From Ruania rhizosphaerae (lineage in GTDB: Bacteria; Actinomycetota; Actinomycetes; Actinomycetales; Beutenbergiaceae), in assembly GCF_009805705.1 (NCBI RefSeq), contig NZ_VSMB01000007.1:149958-213957 (forward strand): DNA of 64,000 nt. Reading direction: 5' to 3'. Of this stretch, positions 7,787 through 16,514 are shown piece after piece (the stretch's first letter is position 1; each line of letters opens with the position of its first letter). The notes under the pieces are model-generated. The model had not been told where the DNA came from, ran no database searches, and saw nothing but the letters and a program-made list of their open reading frames with translations. The position numbers and the translations under genes are program-made.

Positions 7787-8224
7787 ATGCGCTCACGATT
7801 GCTGTGGTTCGGCCTGCTCGTCCTCATCGCCGCGATGGCGGCTCTGATCGTCGCCGATATCTCGTGGTGGTTGATGATCCCCGTCGGCGTGCTGGTCGCG
7901 GTGTACGGCTGGTGGAGCTTTCCTGGCCGTGGTGGCGGTACCACCCACGCCGTGGCCACCCAGCTCGCCGAGGTGGACTCTCGCGGCCGGGTGATCATCT
8001 ACTGGCGCCCCGGTTGCACCTACTGCTCGGCGTTGCGGCGCCGCCTCGGATCGGCCAGGGACGAGGCCCTGTGGGTCAACATCTGGACCGATCCGGAGGC
8101 CGCTGCCTATGTGCGCAGCGTCAATGACGGCAACGAGACGGTGCCCACGGTCGTGATCGAGGGACGTGCGCACACCAACCCGGACGCAGGGCTGGTCCGC
8201 CGGCACCTGGCCACCGCGGCCTGA
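7787..8224 (+). CDS. Membrane-anchored glutaredoxin/mycoredoxin-like protein
   Basis: A 145-residue protein from the ATG at 7787; an upstream in-frame ATG at 7751 would add 12 arginine-rich residues. Two hydrophobic segments fill residues about 5-45. They are followed by a glutaredoxin-like domain with the redox motif CTYC (Cys77 and Cys80) after IIYWRPG, and a cis-proline region NETVPTVVI. This resembles actinobacterial mycoredoxins, which reduce mycothiol mixed disulfides, but tethered to the membrane. The thiol partner is inferred from the lineage only. It stands alone between two hairpin or repeat regions. Confidence 0.85.
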   Translation: MRSRLLWFGLLVLIAAMAALIVADISWWLMIPVGVLVAVYGWWSFPGRGGGTTHAVATQLAEVDSRGRVIIYWRPGCTYCSALRRRLGSARDEALWVNIWTDPEAAAYVRSVNDGNETVPTVVIEGRAHTNPDAGLVRRHLATAA

Positions 8225-8235
8225 GGGCGCAGCTA

Positions 8236-8262
8236 GCACTGCGGCACTGCGGCACTGCGTCG
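8236..8262. repeat. Three tandem copies of a 9-base unit
   Basis: GCACTGCGG is repeated at 8236-8244 and 8245-8253, with a third copy at 8254-8262 ending in T. It lies 12 bases past the glutaredoxin-like stop codon. This is probably slippage-prone simple repeat DNA, with no evident role. Confidence 0.8.
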
Positions 8263-8349
8263 AGCCCGAGTGCTCCGACGTCGCACCGGAGGGCGGGCAG
8301 GTGCCGATGCGCCACTAGGCTCTCCCCACACGGCGAGCGAGGAGGACAG

Positions 8350-9387
8350 GTGGCGGGTAGCACGCGGACGCAGCGTCCGGGGATGAGCGATGTGGCCCGG
8401 GTGGCCGGTGTCTCGCACCAGACGGTGTCGCGGGTGCTGAACGATCATCCCCATGTGCGCCCGGAGACCCGGGAGAAGGTGCTCGACGCGATCTCCGAAC
8501 TCGGCTACCGCCGCAACAGCGCCGCCCGCGCGCTCGTCACCCGGCGTTCGGCGATCGTCGGCATCGTGACGAGCGGTTCGTTGCACTTCGGGCCGGCCAC
8601 CACCCTCGCGGTACTCGAACAGTCAGCCCGCTCGGCCGGCTACTTCGTCAGCGTCGCCACGGCGACCGACCCGACGCCAGAAGCCATGACCGACATCTTC
8701 GGCTCATTCATGGATCAGTCGGTGGAAGGCATCGTGGTGATCGCCCCGGACGAACGCGTGGCAGCGGCCGCCCGAGCCGCCTCGGCGCACGTGCCGGTGC
8801 TGCTGCTGGCCGCAATGACCAGTGCACCGGGAGACCCGCCGATCCTCTCGGTGGATCAGGCCGGCGGAGCCCGGTTGCTGGCCCGTCACCTGATCGGGCT
8901 CGGGCATCGCGATCTCGTTCACATCACCGGCCCTGCCGACTGGTTCGATGCCATCTCCCGTCGCGATGCCTGGCACGCCGAGCTCGCGGCCGCGTCCTTG
9001 GTGCCTCGCGCCGACGTCCCGGGCGACTGGACCGCTGCCACCGGATACCAGGCGGCTCAGGGATTGCTCGGGAACCTGCCCGACGCTGTCTTCGCTGCCA
9101 ACGACCAGACCGCACTCGGGGTGCTCCATGCCTTTGCCGACGCCGGAGTGCGGGTACCCGAGGACGTCTCGGTGGTCGGATATGACGACGTCGAGGGTTC
9201 CGACCACTTCATCCCGCCGCTGACGACCGTGCGCCAGGACTTCGGCGCGCTCGGCCGGCAGGCGATGGAGGTACTGATCCGCGCGGTGCAGGGAGAGCCT
9301 GCCCGTCCGGAACCGGTACCGCCGGAGCTGCTCGTGCGTTCCAGCACCGGGCCCCCCGCGGAGAGTGCGCGGCCCACCCATCGATGA
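8350..9387 (+). CDS. LacI-family repressor, probably of the arabinose operon
   Basis: A 345-residue LacI regulator. The helix-turn-helix and hinge cover residues about 12-70 (MSDVARVAGVSHQTVSRVLNDHPHVRPETREKVLDAI, then YRRNSAARALVTRRS). The rest is the periplasmic-binding-protein-like sugar domain, with the late VSVVGYDDVEGSDHFIPPLTTVRQDF signature. The GTG at 8350 is chosen because GGAGG lies 5-9 bases upstream; the ATG at 8383 would cut the N-terminal arm. araBDA begins 142 bases downstream on the same strand, behind a LacI-type half-palindrome. Control by L-arabinose or a phosphorylated product is inferred from context. Confidence 0.9.
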   Translation: MAGSTRTQRPGMSDVARVAGVSHQTVSRVLNDHPHVRPETREKVLDAISELGYRRNSAARALVTRRSAIVGIVTSGSLHFGPATTLAVLEQSARSAGYFVSVATATDPTPEAMTDIFGSFMDQSVEGIVVIAPDERVAAAARAASAHVPVLLLAAMTSAPGDPPILSVDQAGGARLLARHLIGLGHRDLVHITGPADWFDAISRRDAWHAELAAASLVPRADVPGDWTAATGYQAAQGLLGNLPDAVFAANDQTALGVLHAFADAGVRVPEDVSVVGYDDVEGSDHFIPPLTTVRQDFGALGRQAMEVLIRAVQGEPARPEPVPPELLVRSSTGPPAESARPTHR

Positions 9388-9404
9388 GGGTGGCGCCGCC
9401 ATGT

Positions 9405-9418
9405 TGTGAACGCTAACA
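9405..9418. promoter_or_regulatory. Probable LacI operator of araBDA
   Basis: TGTGAACGCTAACA has the LacI-family layout: 7-base half-sites, five of seven positions symmetric, meeting at a central CG. It lies between the LacI gene and araB, embedded in an AT-richer island. Confidence 0.6.
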
Positions 9419-9529
9419 TTACGACGTGGGAGGCTGGACCAGCGGTCACGCCAGTCTCAGCCGGACCGCCCGGACCAGCACGCCTGCCCAGAACGCGACC
9501 TGTGCAATGACGCCGACCCAAGGAATGCC

Positions 9530-11257
9530 ATGACTGACCAGGACACCTACACCATCGGTGTGGATTTCGGGACCCTCTCCGGCCGGGCGGTCGTCGTCCG
9601 GACCCGTGACGGTGCCGAACTCGGAAGCGCCGAGCACCCCTATGCCCACGCCGTGATGGACCGGACCCTCACCGCCTCACCCGCCCGCACCGAGCTCCCC
9701 CCGGAGTGGGCGCTGCAGGTGCCGGCCGACTACGTCGAGGTACTTCGCACCGCCGTGCCACGCGCCGTGGAGGCAGCCGGCATCGACCCGGCCCAGGTGG
9801 TCGGCATTGCCACCGACTTCACCGCCTGCACCATGATCCCGGTGACCGCCGACGGGACGCCGCTGTGCGAGCTCGAGCAGTTCGCCGACCGCCCGCACGC
9901 CTACGTCAAGCTGTGGAAGCACCACGCCGCTCAGCCCCACGCCGACCGCATCAACGCGATCGCCCGCGAGCGTGGCGAGTCCTGGCTGCCCCGGTACGGC
10001 GGACTCATCTCCTCCGAGTGGCAGTTCGCCAAGGGGCTGCAGCTGCTGGAGGAGGACCGCGAGATCTACGATGCGATGGACCTGTGGGTGGAGGCGGCCG
10101 ACTGGATCGTCTGGCAACTCGGAGGTTCGTACGCCCGCAACGCCTGCACCGTTGGCTACAAGGGCATCCACCAGGACGGTGCCCATCCGGGTGAGGACTT
10201 CCTGACGGCGCTCAACCCTGACTTCGGAGGTTTCGTCCAGGAGAAGCTGGAGGCTCCGATCGCCCAGCTGGGGGACGCCGTCGGACATCTCACGGCCGAG
10301 GCGGCCGCCTGGACCGGCCTGCCGGAAGGCATCGCCGTGGCTGCCGGAAATGTGGACGCGCACGTCACCCTGCCGGCCGCGAACGCCGTCGGGAACGGGC
10401 AGATGACCCTCATCATGGGCACCTCCACGTGCCACGTGGTCACCAGCGACGAACTGCACGAGGTCCCCGGCATGTGCGGCGTGGTCGATGGCGGGGTGAT
10501 CGCCGGTACCTACGGCTACGAGGCCGGGCAGAGCGGCGTCGGGGACATCTTCGGGTGGTTCGTCTCCACCGGGGTGCCCGCCGAATACACGGCCGAGGCC
10601 GAGCGCCGGGGGATCTCCACGCATGCCTATCTCACCGAGCTCGCGCAGAAGCAGCCGATCGGCGGCCACGGACTGGTGGCCCTGGACTGGCACAACGGCA
10701 ACCGGTCGGTGCTGGTGGACACCGAGCTCTCCGGGGTGATCATCGGTCAGACGCTGGCCACGCGGCCCGAGGACGTCTACCGGGCGCTGCTGGAGTCCAC
10801 GGCCTTCGGCACTCGCACCATCATCGAGGCATTCACCTCCTCCGGGGTGCCGATCACCGAACTGGTGGTGGCCGGTGGCCTGCTGAAGAACGAGTTCCTG
10901 ATGCAGATGTACGCCGATGTGACCGGATTGCCGCTCAGCACGATCACCTCGACCCAGGGCCCCGCGGTCGGGTCGGCGATCCATGCCGCTGTGGCCGCCG
11001 GCGTGTACCCGGACGTGCGTGCTGCCGCAGCAGCCATGGGGCACCGCGTCGTGGGCGCGTACCAGCCGAACGCTGACGCGACTGAGGCCTACGACCGGTT
11101 GTTCGCCGAGTACACGCGGCTGCACGACTACTTCGGGCGCGGTGAGAACGACGTGATGAAGCGGCTCAAGACCATCCGCCGCGAAGCCTGGGAGGCGAGC
11201 AACGCCGTCGAGGCCGACGCCGCTCCAGCCCTGACCGTTCCCGAGGAGCTCTCATGA
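9530..11257 (+). CDS. araB: Ribulokinase
   Basis: A 575-residue FGGY-family kinase that phosphorylates L-ribulose to L-ribulose 5-phosphate, the second step of L-arabinose breakdown. The first ATPase motif is at residues about 8-22 (TIGVDFGTLSGRAVVVR, with the FGTLSGR form typical of ribulokinase). The second is near residues 272-305 (GNVDAHVTLPAANAVGNGQMTLIMGTSTCH), and VVAGGLLKN follows in the C-terminal domain. Length matches AraB. Its stop overlaps the araD start by four bases (ATGA), so the two are translationally coupled. Confidence 0.96.
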   Translation: MTDQDTYTIGVDFGTLSGRAVVVRTRDGAELGSAEHPYAHAVMDRTLTASPARTELPPEWALQVPADYVEVLRTAVPRAVEAAGIDPAQVVGIATDFTACTMIPVTADGTPLCELEQFADRPHAYVKLWKHHAAQPHADRINAIARERGESWLPRYGGLISSEWQFAKGLQLLEEDREIYDAMDLWVEAADWIVWQLGGSYARNACTVGYKGIHQDGAHPGEDFLTALNPDFGGFVQEKLEAPIAQLGDAVGHLTAEAAAWTGLPEGIAVAAGNVDAHVTLPAANAVGNGQMTLIMGTSTCHVVTSDELHEVPGMCGVVDGGVIAGTYGYEAGQSGVGDIFGWFVSTGVPAEYTAEAERRGISTHAYLTELAQKQPIGGHGLVALDWHNGNRSVLVDTELSGVIIGQTLATRPEDVYRALLESTAFGTRTIIEAFTSSGVPITELVVAGGLLKNEFLMQMYADVTGLPLSTITSTQGPAVGSAIHAAVAAGVYPDVRAAAAAMGHRVVGAYQPNADATEAYDRLFAEYTRLHDYFGRGENDVMKRLKTIRREAWEASNAVEADAAPALTVPEELS

Positions 11258-12006
11258 GCGATACCAGCAGACCTGTCCTTGCCCAGATGCCCGCGGCCGT
11301 TCAGGCCGAGGTGGCCGCGACCCGGGAGCGGGTCGCGCGGCTGCACGCCGAGCTCGTCCGCTACGAACTGGTGATCTGGACCGCCGGGAATGTCTCCGAG
11401 CGGGTCCGGCTCGAGTCCGGCAGCGACGCCCCCGAGCTGTTCGTGATCAAGCCCTCCGGCGTCTCCTACGACGAATTGACGCCGGAGTCGATGGTGGTGT
11501 GCACCCTCGACGGCACCAAGATCGACGACGGCACCCCGGACCGGTTGACTCCGAGCTCGGACACGGCCGCGCACGCCTACGTCTACCGGCACATGGACGA
11601 CGTCGGGGGAGTGGTGCACACCCACTCCACCTACGCCACGGCATGGGCCGCCCGGAACGAGCCGATCCCGTGTGTGATCACCATGATGGGCGACGAGTTC
11701 GGCGGCGAGATCCCGATCGGCCCGTTCGCGCTCATCGGTGACGACTCCATCGGCCAGGGCATCGTGGAGACCCTGCGGGGCAGCCGCTCCCGGGCGGTGC
11801 TGATGGCCAACCACGGCCCGTTCACCATCGGTTCCGACGCCAAGGACGCCGTCAAGGCCGCCGTGATGTGCGAGGACGTGGCCCGCACGGTGCACATCGC
11901 CCACCAACTCGGCGGCGTCGTCCCGATCGCTCCCGAGCACATCGACTCCCTCTTCGACCGCTACCAGAACGTCTACGGCCAACGCGCCCAGGACGGTAAG
12001 GACTGA
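11254..12006 (+). CDS. araD: L-ribulose-5-phosphate 4-epimerase
   Basis: A 250-residue class II aldolase-fold enzyme that converts L-ribulose 5-phosphate to D-xylulose 5-phosphate, feeding the pentose phosphate pathway. The metal-binding histidines are visible as [13 protein letters not shown] (His122, His124) and ANHGPF (His187). [18 protein letters not shown] is the usual substrate-phosphate loop. It overlaps araB by four bases and is followed five bases later by araA. Confidence 0.96.
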   Translation: MSDTSRPVLAQMPAAVQAEVAATRERVARLHAELVRYELVIWTAGNVSERVRLESGSDAPELFVIKPSGVSYDELTPESMVVCTLDGTKIDDGTPDRLTPSSDTAAHAYVYRHMDDVGGVVHTHSTYATAWAARNEPIPCVITMMGDEFGGEIPIGPFALIGDDSIGQGIVETLRGSRSRAVLMANHGPFTIGSDAKDAVKAAVMCEDVARTVHIAHQLGGVVPIAPEHIDSLFDRYQNVYGQRAQDGKD

Positions 12007-12010
12007 CGAC

Positions 12011-13519
12011 ATGGACAACCCCTTCGAAGGCCGCGAGATCTGGTTCCTCACCGGAAGCCAGGACCTCTACGGCGAAGAGACGCTGCAGCAGGTCGCCGAG
12101 CAGTCCCAGGAGGTGGCACGCCACGTGGAGCAATCCGCCGAGGTGTCGGTGCGCATCGTCTGGAAGCCCGTGCTCAAGGACACCGCCTCCATCCGCCGGG
12201 CGGCGCTGGAGGCCAACGCAGACGACAACTGCGTGGGCGTGATCACCTGGATGCACACCTTCTCCCCGGCGAAGATGTGGATCACCGGCCTCGACGCGCT
12301 GCGCACTCCGATGCTGCACCTGCACACGCAGGCCGGCATGGAGCTGCCGTGGTCGGACATCGACATGGACTTCATGAACCTCAACCAGGCCGCCCACGGC
12401 GACCGGGAGTTCGGGTACATCGCCACCCGCCTCGGGGTGGCGCGCAAGATCGTCGTCGGGCACGCCAGCACGCCCGATGTGCAGGCGCAGGTCGGCACCT
12501 GGGCGAGGGCCGCCGTCGGGTGGGCCAGTCTGAGCGGGATGAAGCTCGCCCGCTTCGGCGACAACATGCGCAACGTGGCCGTGACCGAGGGCGACAAGAC
12601 CGAGGCGGAACTGCGGTTCGGCGTCTCGGTGAACACCTGGGGCGTGAACGACCTGGTCGCCGCCGTGGACGCGGTGGACGAGGCGACGATCGATGGCCTC
12701 GTGCAAGAGTATCTGGACGCCTATGAGGTGGTTCCCGAACTGCGGCCCGGGGGCCCGCGGCACGAGTCGCTGCGCTACGGTGCCCGGCAGGAGGCCGGGA
12801 TGCGGTCCTTCCTCGACGCGGGCGGGTTCTCGGCGTTCACCACGAACTTCGAGGACCTCGGCGGGCTGCGTCAGCTCCCGGGCCTGGCTGTGCAGCGGCT
12901 GATGGCCGATGGCTACGGCTTCGGCGCCGAGGGCGACTGGAAGACGGCGATCCTGGTGCGTTTGGCGAAGGTGATGGGCTACGGACTGCCCGGCGGTGCC
13001 TCGCTGATGGAGGACTACACCTACGAGCTCACACCCGGCAAGGAGAAGATCCTCGGCGCGCACATGCTCGAGATCTGCCCGTCACTGACCACCTCCCGGC
13101 CGCGGCTGGAGATCCACCCGCTCGGTATCGGCGACCGGGAGGACCCGGTGCGGCTGGTGTTCGACACCGACCCGGGCGAGGGGCTCGTCGTGGCACTGTC
13201 CGACATGCGGGAGCGGTTCCGGCTGGTGGCGAACGAGGTCGACATCGTGGGCCCCGACGCCGAGCTGCCCAACTTGCCGGTGGCGCGGGCGGTCTGGGTG
13301 CCCCGCCCGGACTTCACGACTTCCGCCCGGGCCTGGCTGACCGCCGGGGGAGCCCACCACACGGTGCTGACCACGCAGGTGGGCACGGAGGTGTTCGAGG
13401 ACTTCGCCGAGATCTCCCGCACCGAGCTGGCCCTGATCGATTCCTCGACGACGGTGCGCGCCTTCCAGCGTGAGCTGCGGTGGAACCAGATGTACTACCG
13501 CATGACTGCCGGGGCCTGA
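12011..13519 (+). CDS. araA: L-arabinose isomerase
   Basis: A 502-residue isomerase catalysing L-arabinose to L-ribulose, the first pathway step, in the cytoplasm with Mn2+. The N-terminus [23 protein letters not shown] is diagnostic for AraA. The active-site region is also recognisable ([27 protein letters not shown], then [18 protein letters not shown] and [13 protein letters not shown]). Length is standard. It is the last gene of araBDA, and a long hairpin follows 17 bases after the stop. Confidence 0.97.
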   Translation: MDNPFEGREIWFLTGSQDLYGEETLQQVAEQSQEVARHVEQSAEVSVRIVWKPVLKDTASIRRAALEANADDNCVGVITWMHTFSPAKMWITGLDALRTPMLHLHTQAGMELPWSDIDMDFMNLNQAAHGDREFGYIATRLGVARKIVVGHASTPDVQAQVGTWARAAVGWASLSGMKLARFGDNMRNVAVTEGDKTEAELRFGVSVNTWGVNDLVAAVDAVDEATIDGLVQEYLDAYEVVPELRPGGPRHESLRYGARQEAGMRSFLDAGGFSAFTTNFEDLGGLRQLPGLAVQRLMADGYGFGAEGDWKTAILVRLAKVMGYGLPGGASLMEDYTYELTPGKEKILGAHMLEICPSLTTSRPRLEIHPLGIGDREDPVRLVFDTDPGEGLVVALSDMRERFRLVANEVDIVGPDAELPNLPVARAVWVPRPDFTTSARAWLTAGGAHHTVLTTQVGTEVFEDFAEISRTELALIDSSTTVRAFQRELRWNQMYYRMTAGA

Positions 13520-13536
13520 GACCGGCGGCTCGTTCG

Positions 13537-13594
13537 CCGGGGGTGAAGTTGACGTCGATTATCCGGCCATAACCGACGTCAACTTCACCCCCGG
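13537..13594 (+). terminator. Long hairpin after araA
   Basis: Bases 13537-13557 and 13574-13594 form a perfect 21-base-pair stem, extended inward by TTAT/ATAA past one mismatch, with a CCGGCC loop. It lies just past araA and 78 bases before the next LacI gene, so it most likely ends the ara transcript. It shares the GACGTCGAT core with the intergenic elements elsewhere in the window but is otherwise different. Confidence 0.7.
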
Positions 13595-13671
13595 TGGTCG
13601 TGGTGGCGGTACGCGCGGTGGGTGGCCGACCTGAGAGGATCTACGATCGGCTCAGGCGCGAAGGGAGCACA

Positions 13672-14733
13672 ATGCCCGCCACCATGCGTGACGTCGCGAA
13701 GCTGGCCGGGGTCTCGGTCAAGACGGTCTCGAACGTCGTCAACAACACCTACCCCTACATCCGCCCCGAGACCCGGGCGCAGGTCGAGGCTGCCATGGCC
13801 GAGCTGGGGTACCGGCTGAACGTGACGGCTCGCAAGCTCCGGACGAACCGGACCGGACTGATCGGCTTGGCACTTCCGGAACTGCGGCACCAGTATTTCG
13901 CCGAGCTCGCCGACGATGTGATCCGCGAGGCAGCGAAGGCCGGTTTGAAGGTGATCATCGAGCAGGTCGAACCTTCCGAGCACGTGGCGGTGGAGCGCCT
14001 GGTGGGGTCGCACACCCATCTCGTGGACGGTGCGATCGTGGCGCCGGTCGGACACGGAGACGTGGTCTCGGAGTCGGCACCACCCGGGTTTCCGGTGGTG
14101 GTGCTGGGTGACCACCGCATCACCGACGACGTCGATCAGGTGTACATGGCGAACGCGCGTGGGGCAGAGCTCGTGATGGAGCACCTCATCTCCCGGGGCG
14201 CCCGCCGCATCGTGGCGCTCGGCGCTGACCTCGGAGCCGTGGTGGGAGCGGAGGGGGAGCGCACCCGCGGCTACCTGGAATCGCTCGAGCGGCACGGCAT
14301 CGAGGTTGACGACCAGCTCATCCTCACCACCGACGGCTGGAGCAAGGCGGTCGGTGTCGCGGCCATCCGCGACCTGACGACACGAGGGGTGTCGTTCGAC
14401 GCCGTCTTCGGCTTCAACGACACACTCGCCCTCGGCGCTCTCACCGAGGTGCTCCGCAGTGGCAGGCGCGTTCCGGAGGACGTGCAGGTGATGGGATTCG
14501 ACAACATCGACGATGCCCAGTACAGCGTGCCGGCGCTGAGCACGGTGGCCGTCGATCGCGCCCAGCTCGCCGAGCTGGCGGTCGACATGATCGTGCGGCG
14601 GTTGCGCAGCCTCTACGAGGCGGAGAACCGGTCCGAGCACGATGCTGAGGGTGCGGCGCCGGAGCGATGGGCGATCGAGGTGCCCGCCAGCCTGGTGCTG
14701 CGTGACTCCACGCGGCAGGAACCCCGACCGTGA
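13672..14733 (+). CDS. LacI-family repressor of the sulfatase/ABC locus
   Basis: A 353-residue LacI regulator starting at the ATG at 13672 with GGGAG upstream. The helix-turn-helix is residues about 4-50 (ATMRDVAKLAGVSVKTVSNVVNNTYPYIRPETRAQVEAAM), with the hinge ending near YRLNVTARKLRTNRTG and then the sugar-binding domain. Its C-terminal segment VQVMGFDNIDDAQYSVPALSTVAVDRAQLAELAV is typical. It lies 100 bases upstream of the sulfatase. Matching GTAC-containing inverted repeats in front of the sulfatase and of the ABC binding-protein gene make it the best candidate regulator of both. The inducer is probably an imported glycan fragment (inference). Confidence 0.9.
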   Translation: MPATMRDVAKLAGVSVKTVSNVVNNTYPYIRPETRAQVEAAMAELGYRLNVTARKLRTNRTGLIGLALPELRHQYFAELADDVIREAAKAGLKVIIEQVEPSEHVAVERLVGSHTHLVDGAIVAPVGHGDVVSESAPPGFPVVVLGDHRITDDVDQVYMANARGAELVMEHLISRGARRIVALGADLGAVVGAEGERTRGYLESLERHGIEVDDQLILTTDGWSKAVGVAAIRDLTTRGVSFDAVFGFNDTLALGALTEVLRSGRRVPEDVQVMGFDNIDDAQYSVPALSTVAVDRAQLAELAVDMIVRRLRSLYEAENRSEHDAEGAAPERWAIEVPASLVLRDSTRQEPRP

Positions 14734-14755
14734 CCGATCGGTGACCTGACCAGGG

Positions 14756-14784
14756 TTGACTGGCTCGGAAAACGTCCGTAATCT
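14756..14784 (+). promoter_or_regulatory. Promoter of the sulfatase gene
   Basis: TTGACT (14756-14761) and TAATCT (14779-14784) are 17 bases apart, a near-consensus sigma-70-type promoter. The palindromic operator begins two bases after the -10 box and so covers the likely start of transcription. Confidence 0.7.
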
Positions 14785-14785
14785 T

Positions 14786-14809
14786 CCGTAGTACACCGTT
14801 GTACTACGG
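14786..14809. promoter_or_regulatory. Operator of the sulfatase promoter
   Basis: CCGTAGTACA and TGTACTACGG are exact inverted copies around a CCGT spacer. The site sits directly downstream of the -10 box, the position expected for roadblock repression. A related site occurs at 16481-16495 before the ABC transporter genes. Confidence 0.8.
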
Positions 14810-14833
14810 ACCTGACGAAGGGTTGAACACGCA

Positions 14834-16444
14834 ATGACGCGGCCAGATGTGCTCGTGATCCTCGCCGACGACATGGGCTTCTCCGACCTCGGCTGCTACG
14901 GCGGCGAGATCGAGACGCCCGTGCTCGACGGGCTCGCGCGCCGCGGTACGCGCTTCACCCAGTTCTACAACTCGCCTCGCTGTTCCCCCACCCGCGCCAG
15001 CCTGCTCACCGGACTGCAGCCGCACCAGGTGGGGATCGGGATCCTCACCGGTGATGAGCGCCCCCGCGGCTACCGCGGGGACCTGGCCGAGGAGTGTCAC
15101 ACGATCGCCGAACTTCTCCGCGACGCGGGATACGGCACCTACCTCTCCGGCAAGTGGCACCTCTCGGACGACATGGCCGCGCCCACGCCGTCGTGGCCGA
15201 ATGCCCGAGGGTTCGAGCGCACCTTCGGCACCATCGAGGGTGCGGGGTCATTCTTCGACCCAGTGAGCCTGCACCGGGACGGATCTCCCGTGGACGAGGC
15301 GCAGGTTGAGGACTTCTACTACACCGACGCGATCGGGGCGGCGGGGGCGCAGTTCGTCGCCGAGCATGCCCGCGACCAGGCCGAGAACCCGATGTTCCTG
15401 TACCTGCCGTTCACTGCGCCCCACTGGCCGCTTCATGCGCGTGAGGAGGAGATCGAACGCTATCGCGGCCGCTTCGACGCGGGCTGGGACGAGCTGCGCG
15501 AGCAGCGCCGCCAGCGAATGATCTCCGAAGGCATCCTGGACGAGTCGTGGTCGCTCAGCGAGCGCGACCCCGACGTTCCCGCCTGGGAAGCCGCGGCGGA
15601 CAAGGACTGGCAGGTCCGGCGGATGGAGGTCTACGCCGCCCAGGTGAGCGCCATGGACCGGGCGATTGGCGCCGTCGTGGATGCACTCGAGGCAGCAGGC
15701 CGGCTGGACAACACGCTCATCCTCTTCCTCTCCGACAACGGCGGCTGCGCCGAGGACCTCCCTCCCGGTGGTCATGACGGCTTCTGGGACCTGCGGATGA
15801 TTCCGCAGGCCACCCGCGCCGGAGAGCCGATGCGCTACGGCAACAAGCCGCACATTCTCCCCGGCCCCGAGGACACCTACGCCAGCTACGGCCCCGAGTG
15901 GGCCAATGTCTCCAATACCCCGTTCCGCGAATACAAGCACTGGGTGCACGAGGGCGGCATCGCCACACCACTGATCGCGCACTGGCCCGCCGGTCTCGGT
16001 CAACCAGGAGACCTGTGCCACGCCCCGGGCCAGCTCGTCGACCTGGTGCCGACCATCCTCGAGGCCACTGGCGCCGCCTATCCTGCCGAGCGCAACGGTG
16101 CGGCCGTGCCGCCGATGGAGGGAGCGAGCCTGCTCGCGGCCCTGCAGGGTGGCGACCGCTCAGATCGCCCAGAGCGCCCCCTCTACTGGGAGCACGAGGG
16201 CAACGCCGCGGTCCGCCTCGGCCAGTGGAAGCTGGCACGCAAGTACCCCGGCCCGTGGGAGCTCTACGATCTGCTCGCCGATCGCACCGAGACCCACGAC
16301 CTTGCGGCCGATCGTCCGGAGCTCGTCGCAACCCTCGCTGCGGCGTATGAGCAATGGTCTAGGCGCGTGGGCGTCATTCCCCGTGAGCGGATCACCGGTG
16401 AGGGTGCGGTGGACGCCGCCGGTATCCCGTACATCAACCCCTGA
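14834..16444 (+). CDS. Sulfatase (arylsulfatase type, cytoplasmic)
   Basis: A 536-residue type I sulfatase that hydrolyses sulfate esters. Metal-binding residues are in VILADDMGFSDLGCYGG. The modification site CSPTRASLLTG carries Cys50, which must be converted to formylglycine for activity (established for this family). GKWHLS and LFLSDNGG complete the active site. There is no signal peptide: the protein starts MTRPDVLVILADD, so it probably acts on substrate already imported. No formylglycine-generating enzyme is in the window. It is followed by a sugar ABC importer and a GH1-like enzyme, and its promoter carries a strong palindromic operator. The sulfated substrate is unknown. Confidence 0.93.
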   Translation: MTRPDVLVILADDMGFSDLGCYGGEIETPVLDGLARRGTRFTQFYNSPRCSPTRASLLTGLQPHQVGIGILTGDERPRGYRGDLAEECHTIAELLRDAGYGTYLSGKWHLSDDMAAPTPSWPNARGFERTFGTIEGAGSFFDPVSLHRDGSPVDEAQVEDFYYTDAIGAAGAQFVAEHARDQAENPMFLYLPFTAPHWPLHAREEEIERYRGRFDAGWDELREQRRQRMISEGILDESWSLSERDPDVPAWEAAADKDWQVRRMEVYAAQVSAMDRAIGAVVDALEAAGRLDNTLILFLSDNGGCAEDLPPGGHDGFWDLRMIPQATRAGEPMRYGNKPHILPGPEDTYASYGPEWANVSNTPFREYKHWVHEGGIATPLIAHWPAGLGQPGDLCHAPGQLVDLVPTILEATGAAYPAERNGAAVPPMEGASLLAALQGGDRSDRPERPLYWEHEGNAAVRLGQWKLARKYPGPWELYDLLADRTETHDLAADRPELVATLAAAYEQWSRRVGVIPRERITGEGAVDAAGIPYINP

Positions 16445-16480
16445 TCTCAATAGCCCCCTTCCCCCGCATCGGTCACCCTC

Positions 16481-16495
16481 ATACACCGATGTACT
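16481..16495. promoter_or_regulatory. Second copy of the sulfatase-type operator
   Basis: The segment TACACCGATGTACTAC matches TACACCGTTGTACTAC at the sulfatase operator at 15 of 16 bases. It lies 20 bases before the binding-protein start. The left outer arm is degenerate, so this is a weaker, half-conserved version. It suggests that the same repressor controls both transcription units. Confidence 0.7.
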
Positions 16496-16514
16496 ACCGA
16501 TAAGGAGAACAAGG

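Noticed and set aside
8236..8262. The 9-base tandem repeat as a CRISPR-like or regulatory array
   Set aside because: Three contiguous short copies without spacers are simple-sequence slippage; no other signal is attached.
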